Below are positions 27,984 through 35,951 of a stretch of DNA of 64,000 bases, piece after piece. Every line of letters starts with the position of its first letter. Position 1 is the first letter of the stretch. The translations under genes and the position numbers were made by a program. Below the pieces are notes generated by a model. The model had not been told where the DNA came from and did not search any database. It saw only the letters and a list, made by a program, of their open reading frames with translations. Source of the stretch: an uncultured Muribaculaceae bacterium (GTDB lineage: Bacteria > Bacteroidota > Bacteroidia > Bacteroidales > Muribaculaceae); the NCBI GenBank assembly GCA_944321705.1, contig CALUMG010000012.1:27486-91485 (forward strand), read 5' to 3'.

Positions 27984-28064
27984 ATATCGTTCGCAGAAGC
28001 CCGATATGGGTCAAGTGGGCGGTGCAGACATAATTGAAAAAGCGTTTATTTGTCGCTTTTATTC
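27984..28064 (+). ncRNA. Candidate small RNA with own promoter and terminator
   Basis: Starting about 7 bases after the -7 box at 27970, ATATCG (27984-27989) pairs with CGATAT (28002-28007). A GU-rich single-stranded stretch follows, then AAAAGCG (28038-28044)/CGCTTTT (28054-28060) and TATTCTT. No reading frame of note exists here. The evidence is promoter plus structure only. Confidence 0.35.
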
Positions 28065-28142
28065 TTGGCTATTCTGAAATGTGGCAGTTTCTAAATCAAG
28101 GTCAGGAGTGAAGCAACGATAGATGCCTTTAGTGGTATGACA

Positions 28143-28150
28143 TACATTTG
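28143..28150 (+). promoter_or_regulatory. Candidate -7 box (TACATTTG) before a rod-like RNA
   Basis: TACATTTG matches TAnnTTTG. A start near 28157 would produce the nested structure at 28166-28335. Confidence 0.4.
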
Positions 28151-28165
28151 TTATTTTATTTTGCC

Positions 28166-28335
28166 GGACTGTGATAGAACTGGTAAAATGCAATGTTATT
28201 CATACAGCGTGAGGCTTCTGCGTTGCTCATTCTACCTTGATGGGCAGCCACAGCCTCGGAATAGCGGGATGAGCAATTAATACAGGCTCTCACGCTTTTT
28301 TTGTTTTACCATGTAAAGGCCAAAGAGGAGAGTCC
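28166..28335 (+). ncRNA. Candidate long rod-like RNA (6S-like shape)
   Basis: Five stems nest in order: GGACT (28166-28170)/AGTCC (28331-28335), TGGTAAAA (28181-28188)/TTTTACCA (28304-28311), AGCGTGAG (28206-28213)/CTCACGCT (28289-28296), CTG (28218-28220)/CAG (28283-28285), GTTGCTCAT (28222-28230)/ATGAGCAAT (28269-28277). A T-run at 28296-28302 means the inner part alone could be a terminator hairpin for a shorter RNA. About 170 bases of rod with internal bubbles recalls 6S RNA, but no sequence signature of 6S was confirmed. Confidence 0.4.
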
Positions 28336-28355
28336 CGAGGTAACATTATACTTCA

Positions 28356-28556
28356 ATGAAAAAGAAATTAAGTTTATTTGTTGATGCTAACAAAATCAAG
28401 AATCCTAATGTTATTAGAGTGTTGATGGCATTGGAAGAAAAAGGATGGCTCAAGAATGGAGAAATTGTGTATAACGAGGAGGAAGAAAGTGAGGTGTTTG
28501 ACCTTATCAACCAATTAGGACTCCAAACAGGAGAGAAAGATTCTCGCGAATTGTAA
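28356..28556 (+). CDS. Small acidic protein of unknown function
   Basis: 66 residues starting MKKKLSLFVDANKIKNPNVIRVLMALEEKGWL and ending in an acidic tail (NEEEESEVFDLIN..GEKDSREL). It is predicted soluble and helical, with a VIRVLMALEEKGWL stretch that resembles part of a winged-helix or helix-turn-helix, too short to assign. It lies 20 bases after the rod-like RNA candidate, within the accessory stretch between rbfA and the methyltransferase gene. Codon pattern and a clean ATG make it plausible. Confidence 0.5.
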   Translation: MKKKLSLFVDANKIKNPNVIRVLMALEEKGWLKNGEIVYNEEEESEVFDLINQLGLQTGEKDSREL

Positions 28557-28658
28557 ATCCATTTTTTAACGATGTTAATTGATTAAACGGCTGATAGATA
28601 TTGCTGTACCTGTCAATTGAAGTGATTAATTGGAGGTGTCGAGTTGTTAATTTTTTCA

Positions 28659-28817
28659 ATGATTTTTATGATAAAAAAATAGAAAATCTTTGAAATAGCT
28701 ATAGGATTTATCATCAGTTACTTATGCAGCATTTGTTTACCTCCTTTTATCGGGGCTGTTGTTGGTGTATGTTTAACACAATTGGTGATATGGGCTTTTG
28801 CTTGCTATTTCAAATAA
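28659..28817 (+). pseudogene. Possible small membrane peptide gene with an early stop codon
   Basis: The frame from ATG 28659 reads MIFMIKK, then TAG at 28680-28682, then continues in the same frame for 44 codons to TAA at 28815-28817. The later part is strongly hydrophobic (FIISYLCSICLPPFIGAVVG, then a second span LTQLVIWAFACYF). Without the TAG it would be a 52-residue two-span peptide. No ATG follows the TAG, so it is either inactivated or uses an unusual start. Chance cannot be excluded. Confidence 0.3.
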
Positions 28818-28830
28818 TTAGTTTCGGAAA

Positions 28831-28884
28831 GGCTGAGTTTCAAAACAACAGTTCTTGTAATAGATAGGTGCTTGAAACTCAGCC
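28831..28884 (+). terminator. Long stem-loop before the LRR gene
   Basis: GGCTGAGTTTCAA (28831-28843) pairs perfectly with TTGAAACTCAGCC (28872-28884) around a 28-base loop. No U-run. It separates the small-gene stretch from the LRR gene at 28938. Confidence 0.5.
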
Positions 28885-28937
28885 CTTATGTTCTTTCAAA
28901 AGGCAATATTAACTGTCGCACTAAATAATTTGACAAT

Positions 28938-31028
28938 ATGAAACGAAACGTTTTAAAAATAATTATGGCTATGGTCATGTTATCTGTGTCAATGATGGCT
29001 GTAGCGTATGATTTCTCCTGCGATGGCATTTATTACGATATTATTTCAGAAGACAATAGAACCGTTGAAGTAACTTTTGGCGGTAGTCCGTATTTTGGTG
29101 GTTCGTATTCTGGGAATATCGTTATTCCCTCTGAAGTTGTGTACAACAATAAGACTTATACCGTAATTGCTATTGGAAAGGATGCTTTTCATAATGAGAC
29201 CAAAGTGAGAGCTGTAGCAATTCCCAACTCTGTTACCACTATCGATAGCGAGGCTTTCAGGGGATGCACCAGCTTGACCTCGGTAACAATCCCCAATTCT
29301 GTTACCACCATCAGGAGCGAGGCTTTCAGTGAATGCACCAGCTTGACTTCGGTAACAATTCCCAATTCTGTTACCACCATCATGAGCAGAACTTTCTATG
29401 GATGCACCAGCTTGACTTCAGTAACAATCCCCAACTCCGTGACCATCATCGGGAGCGAGGCTTTCTATGGATGCAGAGACCTAAGCAGCTTGACAATAGG
29501 AACAGGTGTTATACTCATAGAAAATGGAGCTTTCGAAATGGAATACTACGAAAATATAGAAAAGGTAATATGGCTACCTAATACGCCACCCGAAGGTTAT
29601 ACTGAAATAAAAGGATTGAGGAACTATGTGGCTAATGATTCTTATAGCAACTTAGAAAATGTTACGGTTTATCCGTTTCTAAGTTCCATATTTGAAGAAG
29701 GCGGAATAAAGTATGTGCCGGTAAGCCCATCCGACCGCACTTGCGATGCCATCGATTGTGTATATGACAATTCTGCGGCAAATATCATGATAACCAAGAC
29801 TGTGAACCATCAAGGCGTAAATATGTCATTACTAAATGTGAATGACTACTTATGCTATAACAATGATTCTATCAAAACAGTAACCATAAAGGATTTTGAT
29901 GCCAACATTAGTTACTGCGCTTTCAGTAGTTGTGACGGCATTGAAACTGTTGACATAAAAAACCTTACAGGCAACATTGGTGACGATGCTTTCGTTAATT
30001 GCTATGGCATTGAAACTGTTGACATAGAGGATCTTACAGGCAACATTGGTGACAAAGCGTTCTATGGCTGCAGAAATCTTAAAGGAATCGACATCCCCAA
30101 TACAGTAACAAGCATTGGTATAGGTTGTTTTGAGTCTTGTAGCTCTTTAGCATACGCAAATATAGGGTCTGGTATAGATTCTTTGCCTGACGATTGTTTT
30201 AGTAACACTGCCTTGACAGAAATTAGGATACCTAAAACAGTGAATAATATTGGCGATAATGTGTTCTTTTATTGCTGGTCATTGGCAAATGTTTATATCG
30301 AGGACAGGCAGACTGAGCTTGTGCTTGGCAGCAATTCCAACAATCCGATATTTTCTGGTTGTCCGCTCGATTCGGTTTATATAGGTGGTAATATTTCGTA
30401 TGATACAAGTAGCAGCGCGGGTTATTCACCATTTTACCGCAATACAAGTTTGCGGGCAGTAAAAATTACCGATAAGGAAACCGAAATATCAGCAAATGAG
30501 TTCTATGGTTGTACAAATTTGCAGCGCGTGGAACTTGGCGACGGCATCGAGAACATCCAGGATTATGCATTCTCGGGCTGCTCGGCGATTGAAAGCTTCA
30601 CTTTCGGCAACAGCTTGCTGACCATTGGGGAAGAGGCGTTTTCCGACTGCACGGCCATGACACAGCTTATAAGCCGCACCGAAGTTCCGCCCGTCTGCGG
30701 CACACAGGCATTGGACGACATCAACAAATGGAACTGTACACTATTGGTACCTGATAAATCGATTGATGCCTATAAAGCTGCCGATCAATGGAAAGAGTTC
30801 TTCTTTATAGAAAGTGGAATTAGCGATATTGATGCCGACGATTGCTCGGTGTGGGTCGAAGGAGGGAAACTTATGTTTAGCGGATTCAATGATGGATCCT
30901 TGGTAGACGTTTACACTGTATCCGGGCAACACATATATAACGGTGAAATGGAATCATGCCCCGATATGTCAACAGGGATATACATTATTGCAATCAATGG
31001 TTCAACCTACAAAATCCTTGTAAAATGA
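28938..31028 (+). CDS. BspA-like leucine-rich-repeat surface protein with secretion-type C-terminal domain
   Basis: Secreted or surface protein of 696 residues, signal peptide MKRNVLKIIMAMVMLSVSMMAVAYD. The body is LRR_5 (BspA/TpLRR) repeats of about 23 residues, best seen at residues 95-185 with the unit SVTIPNSVTTIxSEAFxGCTSLT, less regular later (TGNIGDDAF, AFSGCSAIESFTFG). The last 75 residues (LMFSGFNDGSLVDVYTVSGQHIYNG.. GIYIIAINGSTYKILVK) match the pattern of type IX secretion C-terminal domains (VYtvsGq, GiYi, KilVK). LRR proteins of this kind bind host or bacterial surfaces; the partner is unknown. The stop overlaps the next start by 4 bases. Confidence 0.85.
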   Translation: MKRNVLKIIMAMVMLSVSMMAVAYDFSCDGIYYDIISEDNRTVEVTFGGSPYFGGSYSGNIVIPSEVVYNNKTYTVIAIGKDAFHNETKVRAVAIPNSVTTIDSEAFRGCTSLTSVTIPNSVTTIRSEAFSECTSLTSVTIPNSVTTIMSRTFYGCTSLTSVTIPNSVTIIGSEAFYGCRDLSSLTIGTGVILIENGAFEMEYYENIEKVIWLPNTPPEGYTEIKGLRNYVANDSYSNLENVTVYPFLSSIFEEGGIKYVPVSPSDRTCDAIDCVYDNSAANIMITKTVNHQGVNMSLLNVNDYLCYNNDSIKTVTIKDFDANISYCAFSSCDGIETVDIKNLTGNIGDDAFVNCYGIETVDIEDLTGNIGDKAFYGCRNLKGIDIPNTVTSIGIGCFESCSSLAYANIGSGIDSLPDDCFSNTALTEIRIPKTVNNIGDNVFFYCWSLANVYIEDRQTELVLGSNSNNPIFSGCPLDSVYIGGNISYDTSSSAGYSPFYRNTSLRAVKITDKETEISANEFYGCTNLQRVELGDGIENIQDYAFSGCSAIESFTFGNSLLTIGEEAFSDCTAMTQLISRTEVPPVCGTQALDDINKWNCTLLVPDKSIDAYKAADQWKEFFFIESGISDIDADDCSVWVEGGKLMFSGFNDGSLVDVYTVSGQHIYNGEMESCPDMSTGIYIIAINGSTYKILVK
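29219..29494 (+). repeat. Four tandem 69-bp repeats inside the LRR gene
   Basis: Units start near 29219, 29288, 29357 and 29426 and share stretches such as GCACCAGCTTGAC and CGGTAACAAT. DNA similarity is much higher than needed for the protein, which suggests recent duplication or gene conversion. A weaker 69-bp pair lies near 29937 and 30006. Confidence 0.85.
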
Positions 31029-31420
31029 AAGTAGAAGAATTTGTAGCAACATTTGAGTTTGCGTTCAACGGAGTTACCACTAAGAAAGATTCATATAATT
31101 CATTGGTAACATTCCTCATGAGAAATGGGTGGATTGATGAAAATAGATGTAAATCGCCCAAACTTCATTCATTTCATTCTGAGGAAGATGGAGTATGCAA
31201 AGTTGTTTTCATAGGAATGGCCCAACAAGACATCGAGGAAATTTGCGATAATTTTTTTGACGACTTAAGGGAATGTGAAGATGTGAAATGGGCAAAGGTT
31301 TTATATGATAACGCAACCGAAAAACTTGTGTATAACCATGCAGACAAATATGCAGAAAACGAATTTTTACTGCAAAATGCCGAAAAAGGCAAAATTAAGT
31401 TGTATGTCATTTGCAGATAA
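31025..31420 (+). CDS. Unknown small protein coupled to the LRR gene
   Basis: 131 residues from ATG 31025, which overlaps the LRR stop as ATGA, so translation is probably coupled. The protein is soluble and acidic, begins MKVEEFVATFEFAFNGVTTKKDSY, and contains GWIDENRC, VCKVVFIGMAQQDIEEICDNFFDDL and a C-terminal KIKLYVICR. No family is recognised. No signal peptide is seen, so it would stay in the cytoplasm while its partner is exported. The frame upstream of 31025 lies inside the LRR gene and is not used. Confidence 0.65.
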   Translation: MKVEEFVATFEFAFNGVTTKKDSYNSLVTFLMRNGWIDENRCKSPKLHSFHSEEDGVCKVVFIGMAQQDIEEICDNFFDDLRECEDVKWAKVLYDNATEKLVYNHADKYAENEFLLQNAEKGKIKLYVICR

Positions 31421-31443
31421 CATTTTTCGGGTTTACTGCTGAC

Positions 31444-31481
31444 AAAAGCAGCTATGCCACACACCGGGCATGGCTGCTTTT
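31444..31481 (+). terminator. Terminator after the LRR unit
   Basis: AAAAGCAGCTATGCC (31444-31458) pairs with GGCATGGCTGCTTTT (31467-31481) with one G-U. The stem is symmetric, so it may also serve the convergent minus-strand operon that ends at 31630. The remaining bases to 31629 show nothing else. Confidence 0.8.
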
Positions 31482-31629
31482 ATGTTACAAATTATGTGAC
31501 AAAGCTGTGTGGCAAGAAGTTGCCTTTTTGCACTCGGGTTGGTGGCACGGCAACCTTTGATTCAGGTTATGCCATTATGTTCTTGTTGCAAGACCGTGCT
31601 ACAAGAATTGATTGATAACAAGTTTAAAT

Positions 31630-32280
31630 TCAAAAATAGTGGCGGGGGAGCTTGTAGATTATTGTGAGGCCGTCGCGCAGGGGGAGGATGACTTTCTCAA
31701 CACGGTCGTCGGTTGCAATTTTGTCGTTGAAGCGCAAGATGCCTTCGGTCTGCGCATCGAGCTTCTTGCCCCAGTCCACGACTTTGCCGTCCCACAGGGT
31801 GTTGTCGGCGATTATGAAACCGCCATCGGCAACATGGTCGAACACGAGGTCGTAGTATGCACTATATTCGCGCTTGTTGGCATCGATGAACACGAGGTCG
31901 AATGTGGTGTCAAGCCGTGGCAGGATGTCGCATGCGTCGCCTATGTGCAGCGTTATTTTGCTGCCTTGCGGCGAAGTGGCGAAGTGGCTGCGGATGAAGT
32001 CTTCAAGCTCGTCGTCTATCTCGATGGTGTGCAGTTCCCCGTCATCGGGCAGGCCCTCTGCAAGACAGAGGGCTGAATATCCGGTGAACGTGCCGAGTTC
32101 GAGAATCTTGCGTGGCGATATCATACGGACAAACATCTTCAGCAACCGTCCTTGCAGATGACCCGAGCACATGCGCGGACGCAGGTGAAACAAATGGGTT
32201 TCCCTGTCGAGCCGAGCCAGTTCGGCCGGTTCAGGGTCGATGTGTGCCAGTATGTAGTCGTCCAGTTCTTCTATTTGCAT
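31630..32280 (-). CDS. SAM-dependent O-methyltransferase (class I, Methyltransf_3)
   Basis: Methylates a hydroxyl on a small molecule or RNA using S-adenosylmethionine; the exact substrate is unknown (relatives include catechol-type O-methyltransferases and TrmR-like enzymes). 216 residues. Motif I is ILELGTFTGYSALCLAEGL, the acidic SAM loop HTIEIDDE, then GDACDILP, DLVFIDANKREYSAYYD with the metal-binding acid, and GGFIIADNTLWDGKV. The first 10 bases overlap the end of pyk, so it is co-translated with it. Confidence 0.92.
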   Translation of the reverse strand: MQIEELDDYILAHIDPEPAELARLDRETHLFHLRPRMCSGHLQGRLLKMFVRMISPRKILELGTFTGYSALCLAEGLPDDGELHTIEIDDELEDFIRSHFATSPQGSKITLHIGDACDILPRLDTTFDLVFIDANKREYSAYYDLVFDHVADGGFIIADNTLWDGKVVDWGKKLDAQTEGILRFNDKIATDDRVEKVILPLRDGLTIIYKLPRHYF

Positions 32281-33743
32281 TTGTCGCTTGATTCAAGGTT
32301 TGGCAATAGATAAGTGTCGAAATTGTCAAGGATTTCTCCCACTTTGTTGATTTCGAGGAATGAAGTGCCTTTCCCCTCGCCATAAGCTCCGCCAAGGTAT
32401 GCAATGAGAGAGTCTTTGTCGAGCAAGCCGAGGCAGATGAGCTGTTTCAGCCCGTGATACAAGTATTCGCGAGAGGTCGCCGAGCGTTTCTGGTAGACAG
32501 GGAACACGCCATAGCTTAAAGCCAGCAGCCTGATGACATGCTGGTAGTAGCAAAGAGCCAATGTCGGGTTGTTTCCGCGGAATGATGCGATGTATCTGGC
32601 CGTGCGCCCTGTGTAGCTGTCGGTGATTATCGCCTTGGTGCCTACTTCCTCGGCCGAGTCTACTGCTTGGTGGGCGAGGAACGATGTGATGTCATTTTCC
32701 ATCTTAGGAAGAGAGTGACCGTCATGCGTGAGCTTCTGCATGCTTTTTTCGGCCTCGATGGCCACGCGCGACATGGTTGAGATCGCCTCCACAGGGTATT
32801 TGCCGTAGGCGGTCTCGCCGCTAAGCATAAGAGCATCGGCACGTTGATAGACGGCATTGGCAATGTCGGAGACCTCGGCGCGCGTTGGACGTGGGTTGGA
32901 AATCATCGAGTGCAGCATTTGTGTTGCCACAATCACAGGCTTGTGGGCTGCGATGCACTTGCGGATGAGCTGGTTCTGTATGCCCGGAATCATCTCGGCA
33001 GGTACCTCGATGCCAAGGTCGCCACGGGCAATCATGATGCCATAGGCCGAGTCAAGAATTTCGTCGAAATTGTTGATGCCTTCTTGGTTCTCGATTTTTG
33101 CGATAATCTTGATGTGGCTGTTGCGTGCATCAAGTATTTTTTGGATGTCGAGTATGTCTTGCTTTGTACGGACAAACGAATGGGCGATAAAGTCGATGTC
33201 CATGTCTATGGCATAGTTTATGTTGACGATGTCACGTTCCGTCAGTGACGGAAGGTTGACGCTGACTCCCGGAATGTTCACGCTTTTGCGCGAACCGAGG
33301 GTGCCATTGTTGGTGGCCGTGCAAAGAATCTTGTCTCCGTCGATGTCGTCGATTACGAAATCGAGTTCACCGTCGTCGATGAGCAGGTGGGCACCTTTAT
33401 GCACGTCTTTGGCTATGTCGGCATAAGAGAGGCAAATTGTTTCACCGGTGGTGCATCCGTCTGGTTGCCCTATTACGGTGATTTTGTCTCCCTCGTGAAT
33501 GTTTATTTCTTTGTCATCTATGTTGGTGGTAGTGCGAATTTCCGGACCTTTAGTATCCATGAGGATACCAATGCGTTCTGATACGGCACGCACATTGTTG
33601 ACTATTTTTTCAAAGCCTTCCTTGCTCAAGTGAGCCGAGTTCATCCTGACAACGTTGAGGCCGTTTCCAAACAGGTCTTTGATGAAATCTACATCGCAAC
33701 GTCTGTCGGAAATAGTAGCGACAATCTTTGTAAATTTATTCAT
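32271..33743 (-). CDS. pyk: Pyruvate kinase
   Basis: Last step of glycolysis: phosphoenolpyruvate plus ADP to pyruvate plus ATP. 490 residues. Conserved blocks: KIVATISDRRCDVDFI at the N-terminus, RMNSAHLS, MDTKGPEIRTT, AKIENQEGINNFDEIL with the catalytic Lys, MIARGDLGIEVPAE for Mg2+ and ADP, and VATQMLHSMISNPRPTRAEVSD. The C-terminal PK_C domain has AIITDSYTGRTARYIASFRG. In the run aroQ, pyk, methyltransferase, all on the minus strand with short gaps. Confidence 0.97.
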   Translation of the reverse strand: MNKFTKIVATISDRRCDVDFIKDLFGNGLNVVRMNSAHLSKEGFEKIVNNVRAVSERIGILMDTKGPEIRTTTNIDDKEINIHEGDKITVIGQPDGCTTGETICLSYADIAKDVHKGAHLLIDDGELDFVIDDIDGDKILCTATNNGTLGSRKSVNIPGVSVNLPSLTERDIVNINYAIDMDIDFIAHSFVRTKQDILDIQKILDARNSHIKIIAKIENQEGINNFDEILDSAYGIMIARGDLGIEVPAEMIPGIQNQLIRKCIAAHKPVIVATQMLHSMISNPRPTRAEVSDIANAVYQRADALMLSGETAYGKYPVEAISTMSRVAIEAEKSMQKLTHDGHSLPKMENDITSFLAHQAVDSAEEVGTKAIITDSYTGRTARYIASFRGNNPTLALCYYQHVIRLLALSYGVFPVYQKRSATSREYLYHGLKQLICLGLLDKDSLIAYLGGAYGEGKGTSFLEINKVGEILDNFDTYLLPNLESSDKCK

Positions 33744-33833
33744 GCTTGAATATAAACCTAAAACAAATAAAAATAATATTGCAGTATATGCTGATTCCCT
33801 GTAATGGCAAACTGCACGACAACGGCAGGATTG

Positions 33834-34280
33834 TCATTCAGGACTTGAATTAGCTTTGCTATGGGCTATCAAGGCTTCGATTGCAAGACGGTAGCTATCG
33901 AGCCCAAAGCCGGCTATGACGCCAAGGCAGGCTGCCGAAATCATTGATTTGTGCCTGAATTCTTCTCGACGGTGGACATTGGATATGTGTATTTCTATCA
34001 CAGGCGTGGTGATGGAGCGTATGGCATCGGCTATTGCCACCGAAGTGTGTGTATATGCTCCGGCATTTAGCACAATGCCGTCGTAATCAAATCCTATGCG
34101 GTGAATCTCGTCTATCAGGAAACCTTCCACATTGCTTTGAAAGTAATGTAGTTCCACGCTGTCGTGATAGTGTTGTTTCAAATCGGCATAATATGACTCA
34201 AATGATTTGTCACCGTATATGCCTCGTTCCCTTATCCCCAGCAAATTCAAGTTTGGCCCGTTGATTATAGCTATTTTCAT
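33834..34280 (-). CDS. aroQ: 3-dehydroquinate dehydratase, type II
   Basis: Third step of the shikimate pathway. 148 residues from ATG 34280 (the longer frame to 34355 passes through the promoter box and is rejected). Motifs: INGPNLNLLGIRERGIYG, QSNVEGFLIDEIH, LNAGAYTHTSVAIADA with the catalytic Tyr loop earlier, and VIEIHISNVHRREEFRHKS. The 90-base gap to pyk contains no obvious terminator. Confidence 0.95.
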   Translation of the reverse strand: MKIAIINGPNLNLLGIRERGIYGDKSFESYYADLKQHYHDSVELHYFQSNVEGFLIDEIHRIGFDYDGIVLNAGAYTHTSVAIADAIRSITTPVIEIHISNVHRREEFRHKSMISAACLGVIAGFGLDSYRLAIEALIAHSKANSSPE

Positions 34281-34309
34281 TGGATTTCCACCTTGATAAA
34301 AATATGTTG

Positions 34310-34317
34310 CAAATGTA
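34310..34317 (-). promoter_or_regulatory. Candidate -7 box (TACATTTG) for aroQ-pyk-methyltransferase
   Basis: TACATTTG on the minus strand, 30 bases before the aroQ ATG. Confidence 0.5.
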
Positions 34318-34403
34318 GTGAATCCATGTGATAAATACAAATCAACCCTGTCCATACTATAGTTTGGATGGTTTATGCATGCATGTTGAAGGATCCCAAA
34401 TGA

Positions 34404-35770
34404 TTAGTTTTGTACTTCCCAATAGCCGCCTTTATCAGGTCCTACACGCTTAATTGCTCCTTTCTCTTGAAGTGAAGCTAATCGCCTTTTTACACTGCTT
34501 TCATGTAGTCCCAATCGACCAGAAATCTCTTTTCTTGAAATATAAGGATTCTCTTTAAGAAGTTCTATAATAGCATCTTCCTGTTTGTTTTGGTCGCTTT
34601 CTGGTCGCTTTCTGGTCGCTCTTTTGGGTCGTCTCTGGGTCGGATTGGGTCGTGGCCCTTTCAGGATATTTAAACTTGAACGTTGTCCATATACCCGAAG
34701 CGTCATAGCGGAATTCCGGCGTGGAGAATCCGTCATTCTTACAAGCCGTGATGATACGCTCAATACCGCGTCCCCCATGCCTCAATCTCACCTGCACGGA
34801 AGAAGGTGTTGGCAATATCAGGGTTGTAAGGCATACTCCGATGTGAGGACAATAAGGTCTCCACAGTCCACCCTTCGGGCAATACTCCACCATTTATTAT
34901 CTCCAACTTGTTCTCATACACACGGATTTGAATAGGAGAAGGTTCTGCGTAGTCTTTGTTGATGCAGGCATTCAATAATGCTTCACGCAGAGCCTCACGA
35001 GGCATGGGTAAAGTTTCTATCCGTTGGATACCCTCGTAGGTAATGATGGCTTTCATATACTTGGTACACAGCAAGTCCATCAGTTTCATGATTTGCTGGA
35101 ACAGATTGCCATGCACTTCGTCCTGATACACCAAATCCATGCCTTCACGAAAGAAGCCAACCTTTACAAATGCTCCGGTCACATACTTTTCCGGATCGGG
35201 ATGGAACAACAAAGCGGCAGCACGTTTCAAGTAACTGCCCTCATAAAGTCGGAGCTTCTCCAACAGTCCATGATTATCGTCCATCAAATCCGCTTCCTCC
35301 ATGCGTCCGCTCCGCTTGGCATACTTGCGAAACAAATCGAATGTAGCGTTATCCAAGTCTTCCGCTTTCAGATAAGGTACAGGTACACCGTCCCACGTCT
35401 TGCCTTGTTTGCGAAGCATGAAGCGGTCGAGTGCCGCTCCTTTCAGTTCCTGATTGGTCGCGCCACTTCGTTGGTAATATTTGCCACGGAAACTGATGGG
35501 GTAAGGATAAGCCTCCGTCACAATCTCCACATAAGATTTTCTGTCTTTCTCTTTCAGATTGACATTAACCAAGATACCCATCATATCGCGCACCTTGTTC
35601 GGAATGTCTTCCATTAGTTTCTTGGCATTCTGCACACCGCACACCTCGCCATTATCCTTTACGCCCACATAAAGGACACCGCCTTGTGCATTGGCAAAGC
35701 CACAAATCCATTTCTGGTATTCGTCGCGCCAAGATTCTTTGAACTCTATGTTTTGGGATTCAAAGTTCAT
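34404..35770 (-). pseudogene. AlbA_2/ATPase-type regulator (COG2865-like), broken by two frame disruptions
   Basis: The family combines an N-terminal AlbA_2 DNA-binding domain, a central ATP-binding domain (HATPase_c_4 type) and a C-terminal winged helix. All parts are present but in three frames. From ATG 35770: NIEFKESWRDEYQKWICGFANAQGG, GVKDNGEVCGV and MPREALREALLNACINKDY, up to AGEIEAWG, where five Gs (34772-34776) instead of four shift the frame. The next frame continues RGIERIITACKNDGFSTPEF up to an 11-bp repeat tract (34591-34620). A second shift is needed to reach the C-terminal winged helix (PYISRKEISGRLGLHESSVK) ending at 34404. It is either decayed or switchable. Confidence 0.8.
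34591..34620 (-). repeat. 11-bp tandem repeat (2.7 units) at the second frame break
   Basis: On the plus strand TGGTCGCTTTC occurs at 34591-34601 and 34602-34612, then TGGTCGCT. Adding one 11-bp unit, or removing two, restores the frame to the winged-helix segment. Three units encode an 11-residue linker repeat. Confidence 0.8.
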
Positions 35771-35923
35771 TTTAAATTTTTCACCTTTTTGAAAACAGTG
35801 TGGATTATCGACAAGTGCAATTTTACGAAATTAATTTGAAGAATTCTTTTTTTGGAGGTGAAAAGTTCAGAGAAACAGGAAAATAAACGGGATGGAGAGC
35901 TTGGAGATTACTTGATTTTCAAT

Positions 35924-35931
35924 TAACTTTG
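35924..35931 (+). promoter_or_regulatory. Promoter of the nitroreductase gene (TAACTTTG)
   Basis: TTGG at 35901-35904, about 19 bases, then TAACTTTG, 20 bases before the ATG at 35952. Confidence 0.5.
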
Positions 35932-35951
35932 TGTAATCAAGGATTTTCACT

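Noticed and set aside
29219..29494. Regular repeats considered as a CRISPR array
   Set aside because: Units are contiguous, in frame, and encode leucine-rich repeats; there are no unique spacers and no cas genes.
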